From: Novosphingobium indicum
GTDB lineage: Bacteria > Pseudomonadota > Alphaproteobacteria > Sphingomonadales > Sphingomonadaceae
Length of the DNA stretch: 64,000 bases
Assembly (NCBI RefSeq): GCF_014645195.1
Contig: NZ_BMLK01000020.1
Location: 19,709 to 83,708, forward strand
Direction of reading: 5' to 3'
Shown: piece after piece, positions 44,810-53,635 of the stretch
How positions within the stretch are numbered: position 1 is the first letter of the stretch
Layout: the number at the start of each line of letters is the position of its first letter
Translations under genes and position numbers: made by a program
Notes under the pieces: generated by a model
What the model saw: the letters and a program-made list of their open reading frames with translations, nothing else
Told to the model about the DNA's origin: nothing
Database searches by the model: none

Positions 44810-45606
44810 TTCCGTGCTTCTCCACCCAGTGCGCTCGAAAGCCAGTCATGGACCGCGCCGACATCGGGCAGTCTCCAGCGTGCGGCTGTCTGGCGCATCG
44901 GGCCTACCAGCACGCCCTCTCCCCCGAAACGGGTAACGGCATTGAATGCGTCTTCGTCTGTCACGTCGTCACCCACGAAGAGCGGCACGGTTCCGGAAAA
45001 CTCTTCGCGTTCCATGAACTTGCTGACGGCGCTGCCCTTGTCGGAGCCGGGCATCACCAGTTCGACGACCTGCTTGCCGTGTTTCATTTTCAGGCCGCGA
45101 TCTTCGGCAATCGATGCCGCGCAGTCGAGCAGGCCGGCCTTGGCATCGGGATGGCGGCGATAGTGAACGGCCACGCTGAAAGGCTTGGGTTCGACCAGCA
45201 TGCCCCCGTTGGCTTCGGCGAAGCTGGAGAGTTCCGCGACGACGGCATCCGGCAGCGGATCGGCGAGCGGGTGAATTTCCCGGCTTCCAGCAGGGCGGAA
45301 TTCGCCGCCGTGGGAGCCTGCCATCGCGACATCGATCGGCCCGAGCATGGCTTCCAGCGCGTCGAGCGAACGGCCGCTTACCAGCGCCAGCTTGCCTTCA
45401 AGCCGATGGGACAGCATTTCGATCAGGCCGGGCAGGGAGCGGGCCACCACCACGTCGTCGGGATGGTCGGCAATATCGACAAGCGTGCCGTCGAAATCGA
45501 GAAAAAGGGCAGTCTGCGCCGAGATGTGCAGCGGCGGCGGTGGCGGAAGATCGGGCATCGGCGCACTATCCTCCGCCCGGGTAAGGCTGTCGGTAGGTTG
45601 GGTCAT
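44806..45606 (-). CDS. otsB: Trehalose-6-phosphate phosphatase
   Basis: OtsB removes phosphate from trehalose-6-phosphate. The 266-residue HAD-superfamily protein has motif I FLDFDGTLVDI near residue 34, motif II ALVSGRSLDAL, and motif IV VGDDVTDEDAF near 215. It is the first gene of the trehalose operon. About 300 bp separates it from the divergent phosphomannomutase-like gene. Confidence 0.94.
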   Translation of the reverse strand: MTQPTDSLTRAEDSAPMPDLPPPPPLHISAQTALFLDFDGTLVDIADHPDDVVVARSLPGLIEMLSHRLEGKLALVSGRSLDALEAMLGPIDVAMAGSHGGEFRPAGSREIHPLADPLPDAVVAELSSFAEANGGMLVEPKPFSVAVHYRRHPDAKAGLLDCAASIAEDRGLKMKHGKQVVELVMPGSDKGSAVSKFMEREEFSGTVPLFVGDDVTDEDAFNAVTRFGGEGVLVGPMRQTAARWRLPDVGAVHDWLSSALGGEARK

Positions 45607-45905
45607 TGCCGGTAATCTTGCACCTTCAATGGCGAAAGGCCACCCCCTAAGGCTTGATTATGCGGCAGTTGCGAAAGGATATCCCGCGGCCGCTTGTGCG
45701 AACCGCGGACCTTTGGGGGCGTTGCCATGATTGCAATAGAAGTGCCATGCCCGATTGTCAGACAGGCATTGTTACTTGAGAAAATTTTTGCATTTGCGAA
45801 TTAGATCGCGAAACCCCCGGCAGTACTCTTCGAAGCATCCGATCGATTGAAGCTTTCGTCGGCCGCGGCTATCGGCAGACGTACAGAAATGATGAAAGGC
45901 AGTTG

Positions 45906-46658
45906 ATGAAGAAAATCGTGGCGTTCGATCTCGACGGAACTCTCGCGCTGAGCAAACAGCCGCTGACCGACGAGATGGCGGACCTGATGGCACAGCTTCT
46001 CACTGTCGCGCAGGTGGCGGTCATCTCCGGGGGTGACTGGCCGCAGTTCGACAAGCAGGTCGCCAGCCGGTTGCCGGATCACGCCGACCGGTCGCGCCTG
46101 TGGATGATGCCGACGAGCGGCGCCAAGCTCTATGTCCACCGCGACGATGCCTGGACTCCGGTCTATGCGGAACTGTTCACCGACGAGCAGAAGCGCGAGA
46201 TTCTCGACGCCTTCGACGCGTCGCTGGCGACGACCGGCTTCACTCCGGAGGAGACCTGGGGCGAGCGGATCGAGGATCGTGGCAGCCAGATCACCTTTTC
46301 CGCGCTGGGCCAGCAGGCGCCGCTCCATGCCAAGGAAGTCTGGGATCCTGACTTCGCCAAGCGCAAGGTGATCCAGGCCGATCTCATCAAGCGCCTGCCG
46401 GGCGTTTCGATCAACCTCGGCGGCGCGACCTCGGTCGACGTCACGCAGCCGGGCGTGGACAAGGCCTGGGGCCTCAAGCGCCTTGCCGAGCACAGCGGTG
46501 TGGCCGAGGCCGACATGCTGTTCATCGGCGATGCCATTTTCCCCGGCGGCAACGACTATCCGGCAAAGGCCATGGGCCTCGACACCGTATGCGTGCGCGA
46601 CCCGGCCGATACCGCCAACGTGATCACGGCCATTGTCGCCTGCCAGAAGGCGGGATGA
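45906..46658 (+). CDS. HAD-family phosphomannomutase-like protein
   Basis: This 250-residue HAD-IIB protein resembles eukaryotic-type alpha-phosphomannomutases, with motif I AFDLDGTLALSKQ near residue 7, a cap domain and motif IV IGDAIFPGGNDYPA near 205. Such enzymes convert mannose-6-phosphate and mannose-1-phosphate, which would supply GDP-mannose for Gmd. A sugar phosphatase role is the main alternative. The ATG at 45906 has AAAGG upstream; an in-frame TTG precedes it by three bases. It lies divergently from otsB. Confidence 0.78.
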   Translation: MKKIVAFDLDGTLALSKQPLTDEMADLMAQLLTVAQVAVISGGDWPQFDKQVASRLPDHADRSRLWMMPTSGAKLYVHRDDAWTPVYAELFTDEQKREILDAFDASLATTGFTPEETWGERIEDRGSQITFSALGQQAPLHAKEVWDPDFAKRKVIQADLIKRLPGVSINLGGATSVDVTQPGVDKAWGLKRLAEHSGVAEADMLFIGDAIFPGGNDYPAKAMGLDTVCVRDPADTANVITAIVACQKAG

Positions 46659-46693
46659 CGGTGCCCGCGGGCATCTGACCGGATAACGGCGCA

Positions 46694-47251
46694 ATGCCCG
46701 CATTCTATCTCACGCTGATCGCGGTGCTGCTGGCCGGCATCGGTGCACGCGATCAGGTGACGATTGCCGCGCTTGCGCGGCGGCAGGGGCAGCGGCCCGG
46801 GGTCTTGCTGGTAGCGCTCGTCTCGGCGGCCGCGACGGCCAGTTTCGCGGCCTGGGCGGCAATGGTCATGCTGGCCGAACTGCCGCCGCCGGCGCGGACC
46901 ATCTTCGCCGCCATTGCGCTTGGACTGGCCGGGCTGGAATCGCTGATCCTGCGCCCGCGCCGCGATCCGCGCGAGCCGACGAATTCGCTCGGGGCGCTGC
47001 TGCTGGTATTGCTGGCGCATCAGGTGACCGATGCGGCGCGCTTCATGGTCTTCGGTATGGGCGTGGGGTTTGCCGCACCGCTGGCTTCCGGCGCTGCGGG
47101 CATACTTGGTGGCGGTGTTCTGGCCGGCTTCGCCTGGGGATGGCCCCACTTGCTGGACACGCCCGCTATCCGCTGGATGCGCCGGATTATGGGCGGTGTT
47201 CTAACCGTCGTGGCGCTGGCGATGTTCCTTTCGGAAATCGGGATACTCTGA
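46694..47251 (+). CDS. Multi-pass membrane protein, possibly GDT1/TMEM165-like
   Basis: This 185-residue protein has about six hydrophobic segments in two similar halves. The first half contains GIGARDQVTIAAL and the second LAHQVTDAARFMVF, which look like degenerate copies of the paired motif of GDT1 (UPF0016) cation transporters. The canonical ExGDKT is not intact, so this assignment is tentative. It follows the phosphomannomutase-like gene by 35 bp and may share its transcript. Confidence 0.6.
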   Translation: MPAFYLTLIAVLLAGIGARDQVTIAALARRQGQRPGVLLVALVSAAATASFAAWAAMVMLAELPPPARTIFAAIALGLAGLESLILRPRRDPREPTNSLGALLLVLLAHQVTDAARFMVFGMGVGFAAPLASGAAGILGGGVLAGFAWGWPHLLDTPAIRWMRRIMGGVLTVVALAMFLSEIGIL

Positions 47252-47336
47252 TCGCCATATTCGATTGAACCATCTCTTTTAATCGACGTTCCCTATGTAC
47301 AACTTTGCTCACAACGCAACATTGAGGGAACGCGAA

Positions 47337-47795
47337 ATGACGTCCAAGGACAACTCGAAAGCCGCTCTGATCGACAGCCTGAACGGCCTGCTGGCCGATA
47401 CGCTGGCGCTCTACGTCAAGACCAAGAACTTTCACTGGCATGTGCGCGGACCGCAGTTCCGCAGCCTGCACCTGCTCTTCGACGAGCAGGCCGCCGAGAT
47501 CTTCGCGCTGACCGACATGATCGCCGAGCGCGTGCGCAAGCTGGGCGGAACCACGCTGACTTCGATTGGCTCGATCGCGGCGAAGACCACGATCAAGAAC
47601 CAGGACGATACCGGGCTCGATGCCATGGCCATGGTCAAGGAACTGTTCGAGGATAACACGGCCTATGTCGGCACGCTCAAGGCGGCCAAGGAACTGGCTG
47701 GCGAGGCGGGCGACAACGCCACCGACGGTCTGCTCGACGACTGGACCGACCAGGCCGAGGAACGCGCATGGTTCCTGCGCGAAATTCTCGCCTGA
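47337..47795 (+). CDS. dps: Dps-family ferritin-like DNA-protection protein
   Basis: Dps forms a 12-mer that stores iron and protects DNA from peroxide. The 152-residue protein carries the family signature around KNFHWHVRGPQFRSLHLLFD, giving the ferroxidase His, Asp and Glu ligands shared between subunits. The ATG at 47337 has GGGAACG upstream. A longer frame back to 47295 is open but lacks a ribosome site. Confidence 0.93.
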   Translation: MTSKDNSKAALIDSLNGLLADTLALYVKTKNFHWHVRGPQFRSLHLLFDEQAAEIFALTDMIAERVRKLGGTTLTSIGSIAAKTTIKNQDDTGLDAMAMVKELFEDNTAYVGTLKAAKELAGEAGDNATDGLLDDWTDQAEERAWFLREILA

Positions 47796-47835
47796 ACCAT
47801 TCCGTGCGCCGTGGGGGAGTGGTAGACACGGCTCC

Positions 47836-48453
47836 ATGGTCAAGCTGGAAATGATCGAAGACGCCCGGGACGATGCGATTGCCGCATGGTTTGCCGGGCG
47901 TCTGCGCGCTGCACTGGCGCAGTCTCCCGAGATCGCGGTGACCGTGCCTGGCGGCTCTACCCCGTTCCCGATCTTCGATCTGCTCGCCAAGGAGGACCTG
48001 CCCTGGCAGCGGATATCGGTGTGGCCGGGCGACGACCGTATCGTCGAGGAGGATCACCCGGCGAGCAATGTCGGCAAGATCCGCACCCGGCTCGAGCCGG
48101 CAGGCGCCCGGATCGTCCCGCTGACCGAGGACGCGCGCCCGCCGCATTTCGCCATCGCCTGGCTCGGCATGGGCGGGGACGGGCATGTCGCCTCGCTCTT
48201 CCCGAACACCGATCCGCAGGCCGACGATCCGCATCCGGTGCGGCGCCTGACCCCCGATCCGCTGCCGCCAGAGGCGCCGTTCGACCGCCTGAGCCTCACC
48301 ATTCCCTCGCTGACCGACAGCGACGAGATCATGTTCGTGATCCGCGGCGCCGACAAGCGCGCGGTGTTCGTCGCGGCCGTGCAGGGCGAGAACGACCTGC
48401 CGATCGCGCGGCTGCTCAAGGCCGCGCGGCATAAGGTGACGTGTTTCTGCTGA
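47836..48453 (+). CDS. pgl: 6-phosphogluconolactonase
   Basis: Pgl hydrolyses 6-phosphogluconolactone in the pentose phosphate or Entner-Doudoroff pathway. The 205-residue protein has TVPGGSTPFPIF near residue 38, the WPGDDRIV segment and the family motif GMGGDGHVASLFPN. It is slightly shorter than many homologues but complete. The ATG at 47836 is the first with family similarity. The end overlaps the Nudix gene start by 13 bp. Confidence 0.9.
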   Translation: MVKLEMIEDARDDAIAAWFAGRLRAALAQSPEIAVTVPGGSTPFPIFDLLAKEDLPWQRISVWPGDDRIVEEDHPASNVGKIRTRLEPAGARIVPLTEDARPPHFAIAWLGMGGDGHVASLFPNTDPQADDPHPVRRLTPDPLPPEAPFDRLSLTIPSLTDSDEIMFVIRGADKRAVFVAAVQGENDLPIARLLKAARHKVTCFC

Positions 48454-48929
48454 TCCCGCGGTTCCTCCACCGGATGATCATGCGCTTCGGGCATCCCGTT
48501 CGCATGGCGTTGCTGAGGCGTTTCAATGTCACCGTCTACGGGTGCCGGATCATCGCGCTTGATGAGCAGGGGCGCGTTCTCCTGCTGCGTCAGACCTACG
48601 GGCGCGATTGGTGGCTGGCGCCGAGTGGCGGCATGAAGCGCGGCGAAGACGCGATTTTTACGGCAAAGCGCGAATTGACGGAAGAAACCGGTTGCACGCT
48701 GCGAGAGGCCTATGAAGTCGAAGCACTCGTCGAGGACTACTACGGCCTGATCAATGAAGTGCGGGTCGTGGTCGGACTGGCAGCGGGCAATCCGCAAGCT
48801 GACAGGCGGGAGGTACGCGAGGTTCGCTGGTTCGGCCGCGATGCGCTGCCCCAGGGGCTGGCGCCCAAGGTGAAAGCCGGGCTGGATCGCTGGATTGCAA
48901 CCTGGGAGCGCTACAGGAACGACAACTGA
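48441..48929 (+). CDS. Nudix hydrolase
   Basis: This 162-residue protein contains a Nudix box matching GX5EX7REUXEEXGU: it runs from GGMKRGED through RELTEETGC, about residues 64-85. It would hydrolyse a nucleoside diphosphate linked to another group; the substrate is unknown. The GTG start at 48441 overlaps the end of pgl; an ATG at 48474 is an alternative. The 3' end overlaps the dinB end by 19 bp on the other strand. Confidence 0.87.
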   Translation: MFLLIPRFLHRMIMRFGHPVRMALLRRFNVTVYGCRIIALDEQGRVLLLRQTYGRDWWLAPSGGMKRGEDAIFTAKRELTEETGCTLREAYEVEALVEDYYGLINEVRVVVGLAAGNPQADRREVREVRWFGRDALPQGLAPKVKAGLDRWIATWERYRNDN

Positions 48930-50029
48930 CCGTCCTGCGCCTCGCCGGTCTCGCTCTCACCACGCTCCAGCGCCGACAGCGTCAGGCCCATCAGCCGGAT
49001 CGGTTGGGGCAGGGGCATCAGGTCTTCGAGCAGGGCATGGGCGATCCGTGAGAACTCCGCCTTGTCGGTAACCGAATGGGAAAGCGAGCGGGCGCGGGTG
49101 AGGGTCTTGAAGTCGGCGTAGCGCAGTTTGAGCGTCACTGTGCGGCCGCGCGCCTCTGCGCGTTCGATGCGCTCCCAGACGATCTCGATGATTGAATCCA
49201 TCGTGTCTCGCAGCGTGTCCGGATCCTCGATGTTTTCGGAGAACGTGCGCTCGCCGCCCACTGACTTTCTGGGCCGGTCGGCGCGTACCTGCCGCAGGTC
49301 GACGCCGCGGGCGGCGCGGAAGAGGTATTCGGCAAAACTGCCGAAGTGCGCGCGCAGGAAGGCAAGGTCCTTCTTCGCCAGATCGGCCCCCGTCTCGATG
49401 CCCAGCCGCGCCATCTTTTTCGCGCCGCGCGGACCGACGCCGTGGAAGCGGCGCACCGGCAGCGTCGAAACGAAAGCGGCGCCTTCGCCGGGGCGGATCA
49501 CGCAAATCCCGTCGGGCTTGTTCTGATCGCTGGCAAGCTTGGCGAGGAACTTGTTGTACGAAACACCGGCGCTTGCGGTCAGGCCGGTTTCGGCCTTGAT
49601 GCGGCGGCGGATGTCCTCGGCAATGCGCGTGGCCGAGCCGATGCCTTTCAGGTCTGCCGTCACGTCGAGATAGGCCTCGTCGAGCGAGAGCGGTTCGACA
49701 TGCGGTGTGTAGTCGAGGAAGATCGCCCGGATCTGCTGGCTGACGGCCCGGTAGACATCGAAACGTGGCTTGCGGAAGATCAGGTCCGGGCAAAGCCGCG
49801 ATGCGCGCACCGAGGGCATGGCCGAGCGCACGCCGAAGACCCGCGCTTCATAGCTGGCGGCAGCGACCACGCCGCGGCCCGAAGAGCCGCCCACCGCGAT
49901 CGGCTTGCCGCGCAGGCTCGGGTCGTCGCGCTGTTCGACGCTGGCATAGAAGGCGTCCATGTCGACGTGGATCACCTTGCGCAGGCCGTCGGCTTCCTGG
50001 TCCTCTTCCTGTCGTTCGAGCGGCGGCAT
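48911..50029 (-). CDS. dinB: DNA polymerase IV (Y-family)
   Basis: DinB carries out error-prone translesion synthesis. The 372-residue protein has the catalytic motifs HVDMDAFYASVE near residue 21 and SLDEAYLD near 120. Helix-hairpin-helix and little-finger regions follow. The C-terminal QLSFL is a probable beta-clamp-binding motif. The ATG at 50029 gives the normal length. The frame continues to 50143, but that extension crosses the divergent promoter region. Confidence 0.94.
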   Translation of the reverse strand: MPPLERQEEDQEADGLRKVIHVDMDAFYASVEQRDDPSLRGKPIAVGGSSGRGVVAAASYEARVFGVRSAMPSVRASRLCPDLIFRKPRFDVYRAVSQQIRAIFLDYTPHVEPLSLDEAYLDVTADLKGIGSATRIAEDIRRRIKAETGLTASAGVSYNKFLAKLASDQNKPDGICVIRPGEGAAFVSTLPVRRFHGVGPRGAKKMARLGIETGADLAKKDLAFLRAHFGSFAEYLFRAARGVDLRQVRADRPRKSVGGERTFSENIEDPDTLRDTMDSIIEIVWERIERAEARGRTVTLKLRYADFKTLTRARSLSHSVTDKAEFSRIAHALLEDLMPLPQPIRLMGLTLSALERGESETGEAQDGQLSFL

Positions 50030-50109
50030 TGCGGTAATATAGACGCTGGTTGCGAAAACGGCACCATTGGCTGTTACGAATTGACTGGTACTTGTTTCGC
50101 ACTTGCGGC

Positions 50110-51402
50110 ATGCGCGCCTCCATGCCTTCCTCCGGTGCGCCATCCCCTGCCGAAGAGCCCGAAGGCTTTCCCGTGGGGGAAGTCGAATTCGTGGCGATGA
50201 TGGCTTCGATCCAGGCGCTCATGGCGCTGTCGATCGACGTCATGCTGCCGGCGCTCGGGCACATCTCCGGCGATCTGGGGGGCTCCGATCCCAACGAGCG
50301 GCAGCTGATCATTGGCGTGTTCCTGATCTCCTCGGGGCTGGCCTCGCTGTTTCCCGGCGCCATTGCCGACCGCTTCGGCCGGCGGCCGGTCCTGTTGGTC
50401 GCGGTTTCGGCTTATGTGCTGCTATCGTTCGTCTGTGCCATTGCCGGCAGCTTCGAACTGCTGCTGATCACCCGCGCGGTCGTGGGCGTGTTCACCTCGG
50501 CCATGCTCGTGATGCCGATGGCAATCCTGCGCGACCGGTTCGACGGGGATCGCATGGCGCGCACCCAGTCGATGATCGCGATGACCTTCATGGTCGTACC
50601 GATGCTCGCGCCGATGGTGGGGCAGGCGGTGCTGCTGGTTGCCGGCTGGCGCTGGATCTTCGGCATCATGGCATTGATGGGCGTGCTCGTGTTCGTTTGG
50701 GTGTGGGCCCGTCTGCCCGAGACCTTGCGGCCGGAGTATCGTCAGGCCATCAACGTTGGAGTCATCGCCGGAAACATGGGCATGGCGCTGCGCGAGCGGG
50801 CCTCGTTCGGCTACTTCTTCGGCGCCGCCTTCGTGCAGGCGGCGCTGTTCGGGTACATCAACAGCGCGCAGCAACTCGTGGCCGAACACTTCCGTGCAGG
50901 CTCGTTCTTTCCGATGGTGTTCGGCGGAATGGCGCTGATCATGGCGGGGACGAACTTCGTGAATTCGCGGATTGTCGAGCGGTTCGGCGCGCGGCGCGTC
51001 TCGCACACGGCGCTGCTTGTTTATATCGTCCTTGCCGCAATCCATCTCGGCGTCGCGCTGCACGGGGAGACCCTGTGGGTCTTTGTGCCGTTGATGACGG
51101 CAAGCATGTGCATGATGAGCTTCATCGGGGCGAACTTCCAGGCGATCTCGCTGCAGCCCTTCAGCCGCACGGCGGGGGCGGCGTCTTCGGTCATGTCGTT
51201 CCTGCGCACGGTGATCGGGGCCGTTCTAGGGACGCTCATCGGGCAGGCCTATGACGGCACGGCAAGGCCGATCATGGGCGCCATGCTCCTGTGTGGAGCA
51301 ACCGCGCTGGTGCTGGTTCTCTACTCGGAGCGGGGACGGCTGTTCCGCCGGGTCAATCCGCCGGGGTTCTACAAGAACGTCGTGCCGCCCGCAGCGCACT
51401 GA
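50110..51402 (+). CDS. MFS multidrug transporter, Bcr/CflA type
   Basis: This 430-residue protein has 12 predicted membrane segments. The family loop signature after helix 2 reads DRFGRRPVLL, and the helix 1 region has the DVMLPALGHI motif of Bcr/CflA drug exporters. It probably exports small hydrophobic compounds by proton exchange. The ATG at 50110 was chosen; another in-frame ATG is at 50122. Neither has a strong ribosome site. Confidence 0.88.
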   Translation: MRASMPSSGAPSPAEEPEGFPVGEVEFVAMMASIQALMALSIDVMLPALGHISGDLGGSDPNERQLIIGVFLISSGLASLFPGAIADRFGRRPVLLVAVSAYVLLSFVCAIAGSFELLLITRAVVGVFTSAMLVMPMAILRDRFDGDRMARTQSMIAMTFMVVPMLAPMVGQAVLLVAGWRWIFGIMALMGVLVFVWVWARLPETLRPEYRQAINVGVIAGNMGMALRERASFGYFFGAAFVQAALFGYINSAQQLVAEHFRAGSFFPMVFGGMALIMAGTNFVNSRIVERFGARRVSHTALLVYIVLAAIHLGVALHGETLWVFVPLMTASMCMMSFIGANFQAISLQPFSRTAGAASSVMSFLRTVIGAVLGTLIGQAYDGTARPIMGAMLLCGATALVLVLYSERGRLFRRVNPPGFYKNVVPPAAH

Positions 51403-51408
51403 TTGCAG

Positions 51409-51555
51409 CTACTTTCGTCGGCCGCGGAAGAGCTGGACCAGCCCGACGACGATCGCGACGATCAGCAGCAGGTGCAGCAGCGCGCCCGAGACCTTGAAGA
51501 CGATAAAGCCGAGTATCCACAAGACGAGCAGGATGGCGGCGATGGTATAGAGCAT
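51409..51555 (-). CDS. Short membrane protein, DUF5670 (lmo0937-like)
   Basis: This 48-residue protein has two hydrophobic segments (about 3-20 and 26-42) and a basic end (RGRRK). Its size and the VLWILGF and IVGLVQLFRG segments match the lmo0937/DUF5670 family of small membrane proteins, often induced by stress. GGAGAAA precedes the ATG at 51555. It ends 7 bp before the transporter gene that converges with it. Confidence 0.8.
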   Translation of the reverse strand: MLYTIAAILLVLWILGFIVFKVSGALLHLLLIVAIVVGLVQLFRGRRK

Positions 51556-51617
51556 GAAGGTTTCTCCGCGAGGGTACGCATGCTCAACGCCTCGGATCGT
51601 CCGAGGCTCCCGACCGG

Positions 51618-52610
51618 TCAGTGATCCATCCGTCCATCCATGCGCGGCCGGTTCTTGCTGGCCATCGCGTTCAGCTCGCGCCGCGACAGCGCCGGGTGCG
51701 GGGCGGGCTGCGGATCGCGCTTCGCTTCGCCATAGGCCGCGATGACCATCCGCAGCTTGTCGAGCTTGCCGGTGTGGACGCGGTGATCCCACGCATGGGC
51801 GCCCAGCCGCTCCACCTCGCGGGCGATCCCGCCATAGATGTTGGCGGCCGACAACACTGCCCAGCGCTGGCGGAAAGCCAGCCGCGCGGCGCCGACCCGG
51901 GCCGAAGCTTCGTATTCGCGGGCCAGGGCGCAGGCATGGGCGACCATCGGCACGAGCGCGTGGCGGTAGTGCGGCTTGGTGATTTCCCCGGGCGGGATGT
52001 CGGCTTCTACCAGCCATTCGACCGGCAGATAACAACGGCCCTGCGCGTCGTCTTCCCACACATCGCGCACGATATTGCCGAGCTGGAAGGCGATGCCGAG
52101 GTCGCAGGCACGATCGAGCGTGTCGTCGTCTTCGGAAGACACGCCCATGACCACCGCCATCATCACTCCGACCGCGCCGGCGACGTGGTAGCAGTAGCGC
52201 AGCATGTCGGCCTCGCTGCGCGGGCGCCATTCGTCGGCATCGAGCGCGAAGCCGGCGAGCACGTCTTCCACCATCGCGCGCGTCAGCGGCACTTCGCGCA
52301 TCAGCAGGCCGAGCGCATCGAAGGCGGGGGAGCCGGTGTCCTCGCCGGCGATGGCCAGCTCGGTCAGCGTGCGGATCGTGGCAAGGCGGTTTTCCGGGGC
52401 CATGCCGGAGCCCACCGCGCCGGGCCTTGCCGCATGGCCGTGGTCCTGATCGTCGGCAATGTCGTCGCAGGCGCGGCACCAGGCATAGAGCAGCCAGACG
52501 CGCTCCCGCGTGGTGCGGTCGAACAGGCGGCTGGCAGAGGCAAAGCTCTTGGAACCGCGGCGGATCGACCGCCGGGCGGCTTCGACAAGCTGTGCGCGAC
52601 TGCTCGCCAT
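51618..52610 (-). CDS. crtB: Phytoene synthase
   Basis: CrtB condenses two geranylgeranyl diphosphates to phytoene. The 330-residue protein has both aspartate-rich motifs (CDDIADDQ near 50 and NIVRDVWEDDAQGRCYLP near 185), which bind the substrate diphosphates through magnesium. The family's YCYHVAGAVG is also present. It is the last gene of the carotenoid operon, 7 bp after the LOG-family gene. Confidence 0.96.
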   Translation of the reverse strand: MASSRAQLVEAARRSIRRGSKSFASASRLFDRTTRERVWLLYAWCRACDDIADDQDHGHAARPGAVGSGMAPENRLATIRTLTELAIAGEDTGSPAFDALGLLMREVPLTRAMVEDVLAGFALDADEWRPRSEADMLRYCYHVAGAVGVMMAVVMGVSSEDDDTLDRACDLGIAFQLGNIVRDVWEDDAQGRCYLPVEWLVEADIPPGEITKPHYRHALVPMVAHACALAREYEASARVGAARLAFRQRWAVLSAANIYGGIAREVERLGAHAWDHRVHTGKLDKLRMVIAAYGEAKRDPQPAPHPALSRRELNAMASKNRPRMDGRMDH

Positions 52611-52617
52611 TACGCGC

Positions 52618-53196
52618 TCACAGCGCGTCGGGGTTCATGCTGGTGATCGGCGTGATCGGCTCGTGCGCGGCCATGCGGGTCAGCAGCAGGTCCAGTTCGG
52701 ATTCGGCCATGATGATGCCCTGATGCGCGGGGCGGACGAAGCCGACTTCGGCCATGTGGCGGTTGAATTCGAGCAGCCCGTCGTAGAAGCCGAAAGCATT
52801 CAGAATGCCGACCGGCTTGTTGTGATAGCCGAGCTGCGCCCAGCTTACCGCTTCCCACAGTTCGTCCATGGTGCCCACGCCGCCGGGCAGGACCAGAAAA
52901 CCGTCGGAAAGCCGGGTGAAGGCGGCCTTGCGCTCGTGCATGTCGGAAACAATGGTGAGTTCGCAGTCGTAGTTGGCGACTTCGCCTTTCACCAGGGCCT
53001 CGGGAATGACGCCGATCACTTCGCCGCCCGCGAGCATGGCCGATCCGGCAATCGCGCCCATCAGCCCCAGCTTGCCGCCGCCGTAGACAACGCCGATGCC
53101 CTGACGGGCCAGCGTGGAGCCGACTTCGCGGGCAAGATCGATATAGCGCGGATCGGCAGGCGTGGCAGAGCCGCAATAGACGGCGAGGCGTTTCAT
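52618..53196 (-). CDS. LOG-family protein (cytokinin-type nucleoside 5'-monophosphate phosphoribohydrolase)
   Basis: This 192-residue Rossmann-like protein begins MKRLAVYCGS and carries GGGKLGLMG and the diagnostic PGGVGTMDELWE near residue 105. Enzymes of this family cleave cytokinin or AMP-type ribotides at the base-ribose bond; the native substrate here is unknown. It lies between carotenoid genes with only 1 bp from the upstream stop, so it is cotranscribed with them. Confidence 0.87.
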   Translation of the reverse strand: MKRLAVYCGSATPADPRYIDLAREVGSTLARQGIGVVYGGGKLGLMGAIAGSAMLAGGEVIGVIPEALVKGEVANYDCELTIVSDMHERKAAFTRLSDGFLVLPGGVGTMDELWEAVSWAQLGYHNKPVGILNAFGFYDGLLEFNRHMAEVGFVRPAHQGIIMAESELDLLLTRMAAHEPITPITSMNPDAL

Positions 53197-53197
53197 T

Positions 53198-53635
53198 TCA
53201 GTTCTGGGCCTTCAATTGAATCGGAGTGCCATCGGGCAGATCGCGCGTCTGGTAGGCGACTTGACCGGTAAAGGAAATGAGGTCAGCCAGCGATTGGCGG
53301 ACAAGATTGTCGTGCGCGTAGTCCCCGGCGAGCAGGGCATCGGGCGTCAGCGTGTAGACTTCCTCTTCGCCGGTCTCGCCCAGCCGTTCGCGCGCGGCCT
53401 CGACCAGCTGCTCGGCGCGCCAGACCAGGGCGACTTCGGGATCGGCCATGTACTGCGCGGTCTGCTCCTCGCCGCCCAGCCGGATCAGCTCGCGGGTTTC
53501 GGGATCGAGGTAGTGCATAGCATCGTCCGTATCGGTGAGCAGCATGTGGCCCATGCGGCTCACCGCGATCACTTCGGCAAAGTCCACGCCGGTCCAGCCC
53601 CAGTCGCGGCGCAGGGCCTGCATGACTCTGCTCAC
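53198..53635 (-). CDS. DUF1851-domain protein in the carotenoid operon
   Basis: This 145-residue acidic soluble protein has the features of the DUF1851 (Tdi1 C-terminal) family. Recognisable segments are FAEVIAVSRMGHMLLTD, YLDPETREL and LTPDALLAGDYAHDNLVR. Its ATG overlaps the crtI stop (ATGA). Some family members act as immunity proteins, but no toxin gene is nearby. A role in carotenoid synthesis would be only a guess from position. Confidence 0.7.
   Translation of the reverse strand: MSRVMQALRRDWGWTGVDFAEVIAVSRMGHMLLTDTDDAMHYLDPETRELIRLGGEEQTAQYMADPEVALVWRAEQLVEAARERLGETGEEEVYTLTPDALLAGDYAHDNLVRQSLADLISFTGQVAYQTRDLPDGTPIQLKAQN

Noticed and set aside
42995..45163. 722-residue open frame on the plus strand
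   Set aside because: It runs antisense across the GH15 and otsB genes, whose family motifs are clear. Long shadow frames are expected at this GC content.
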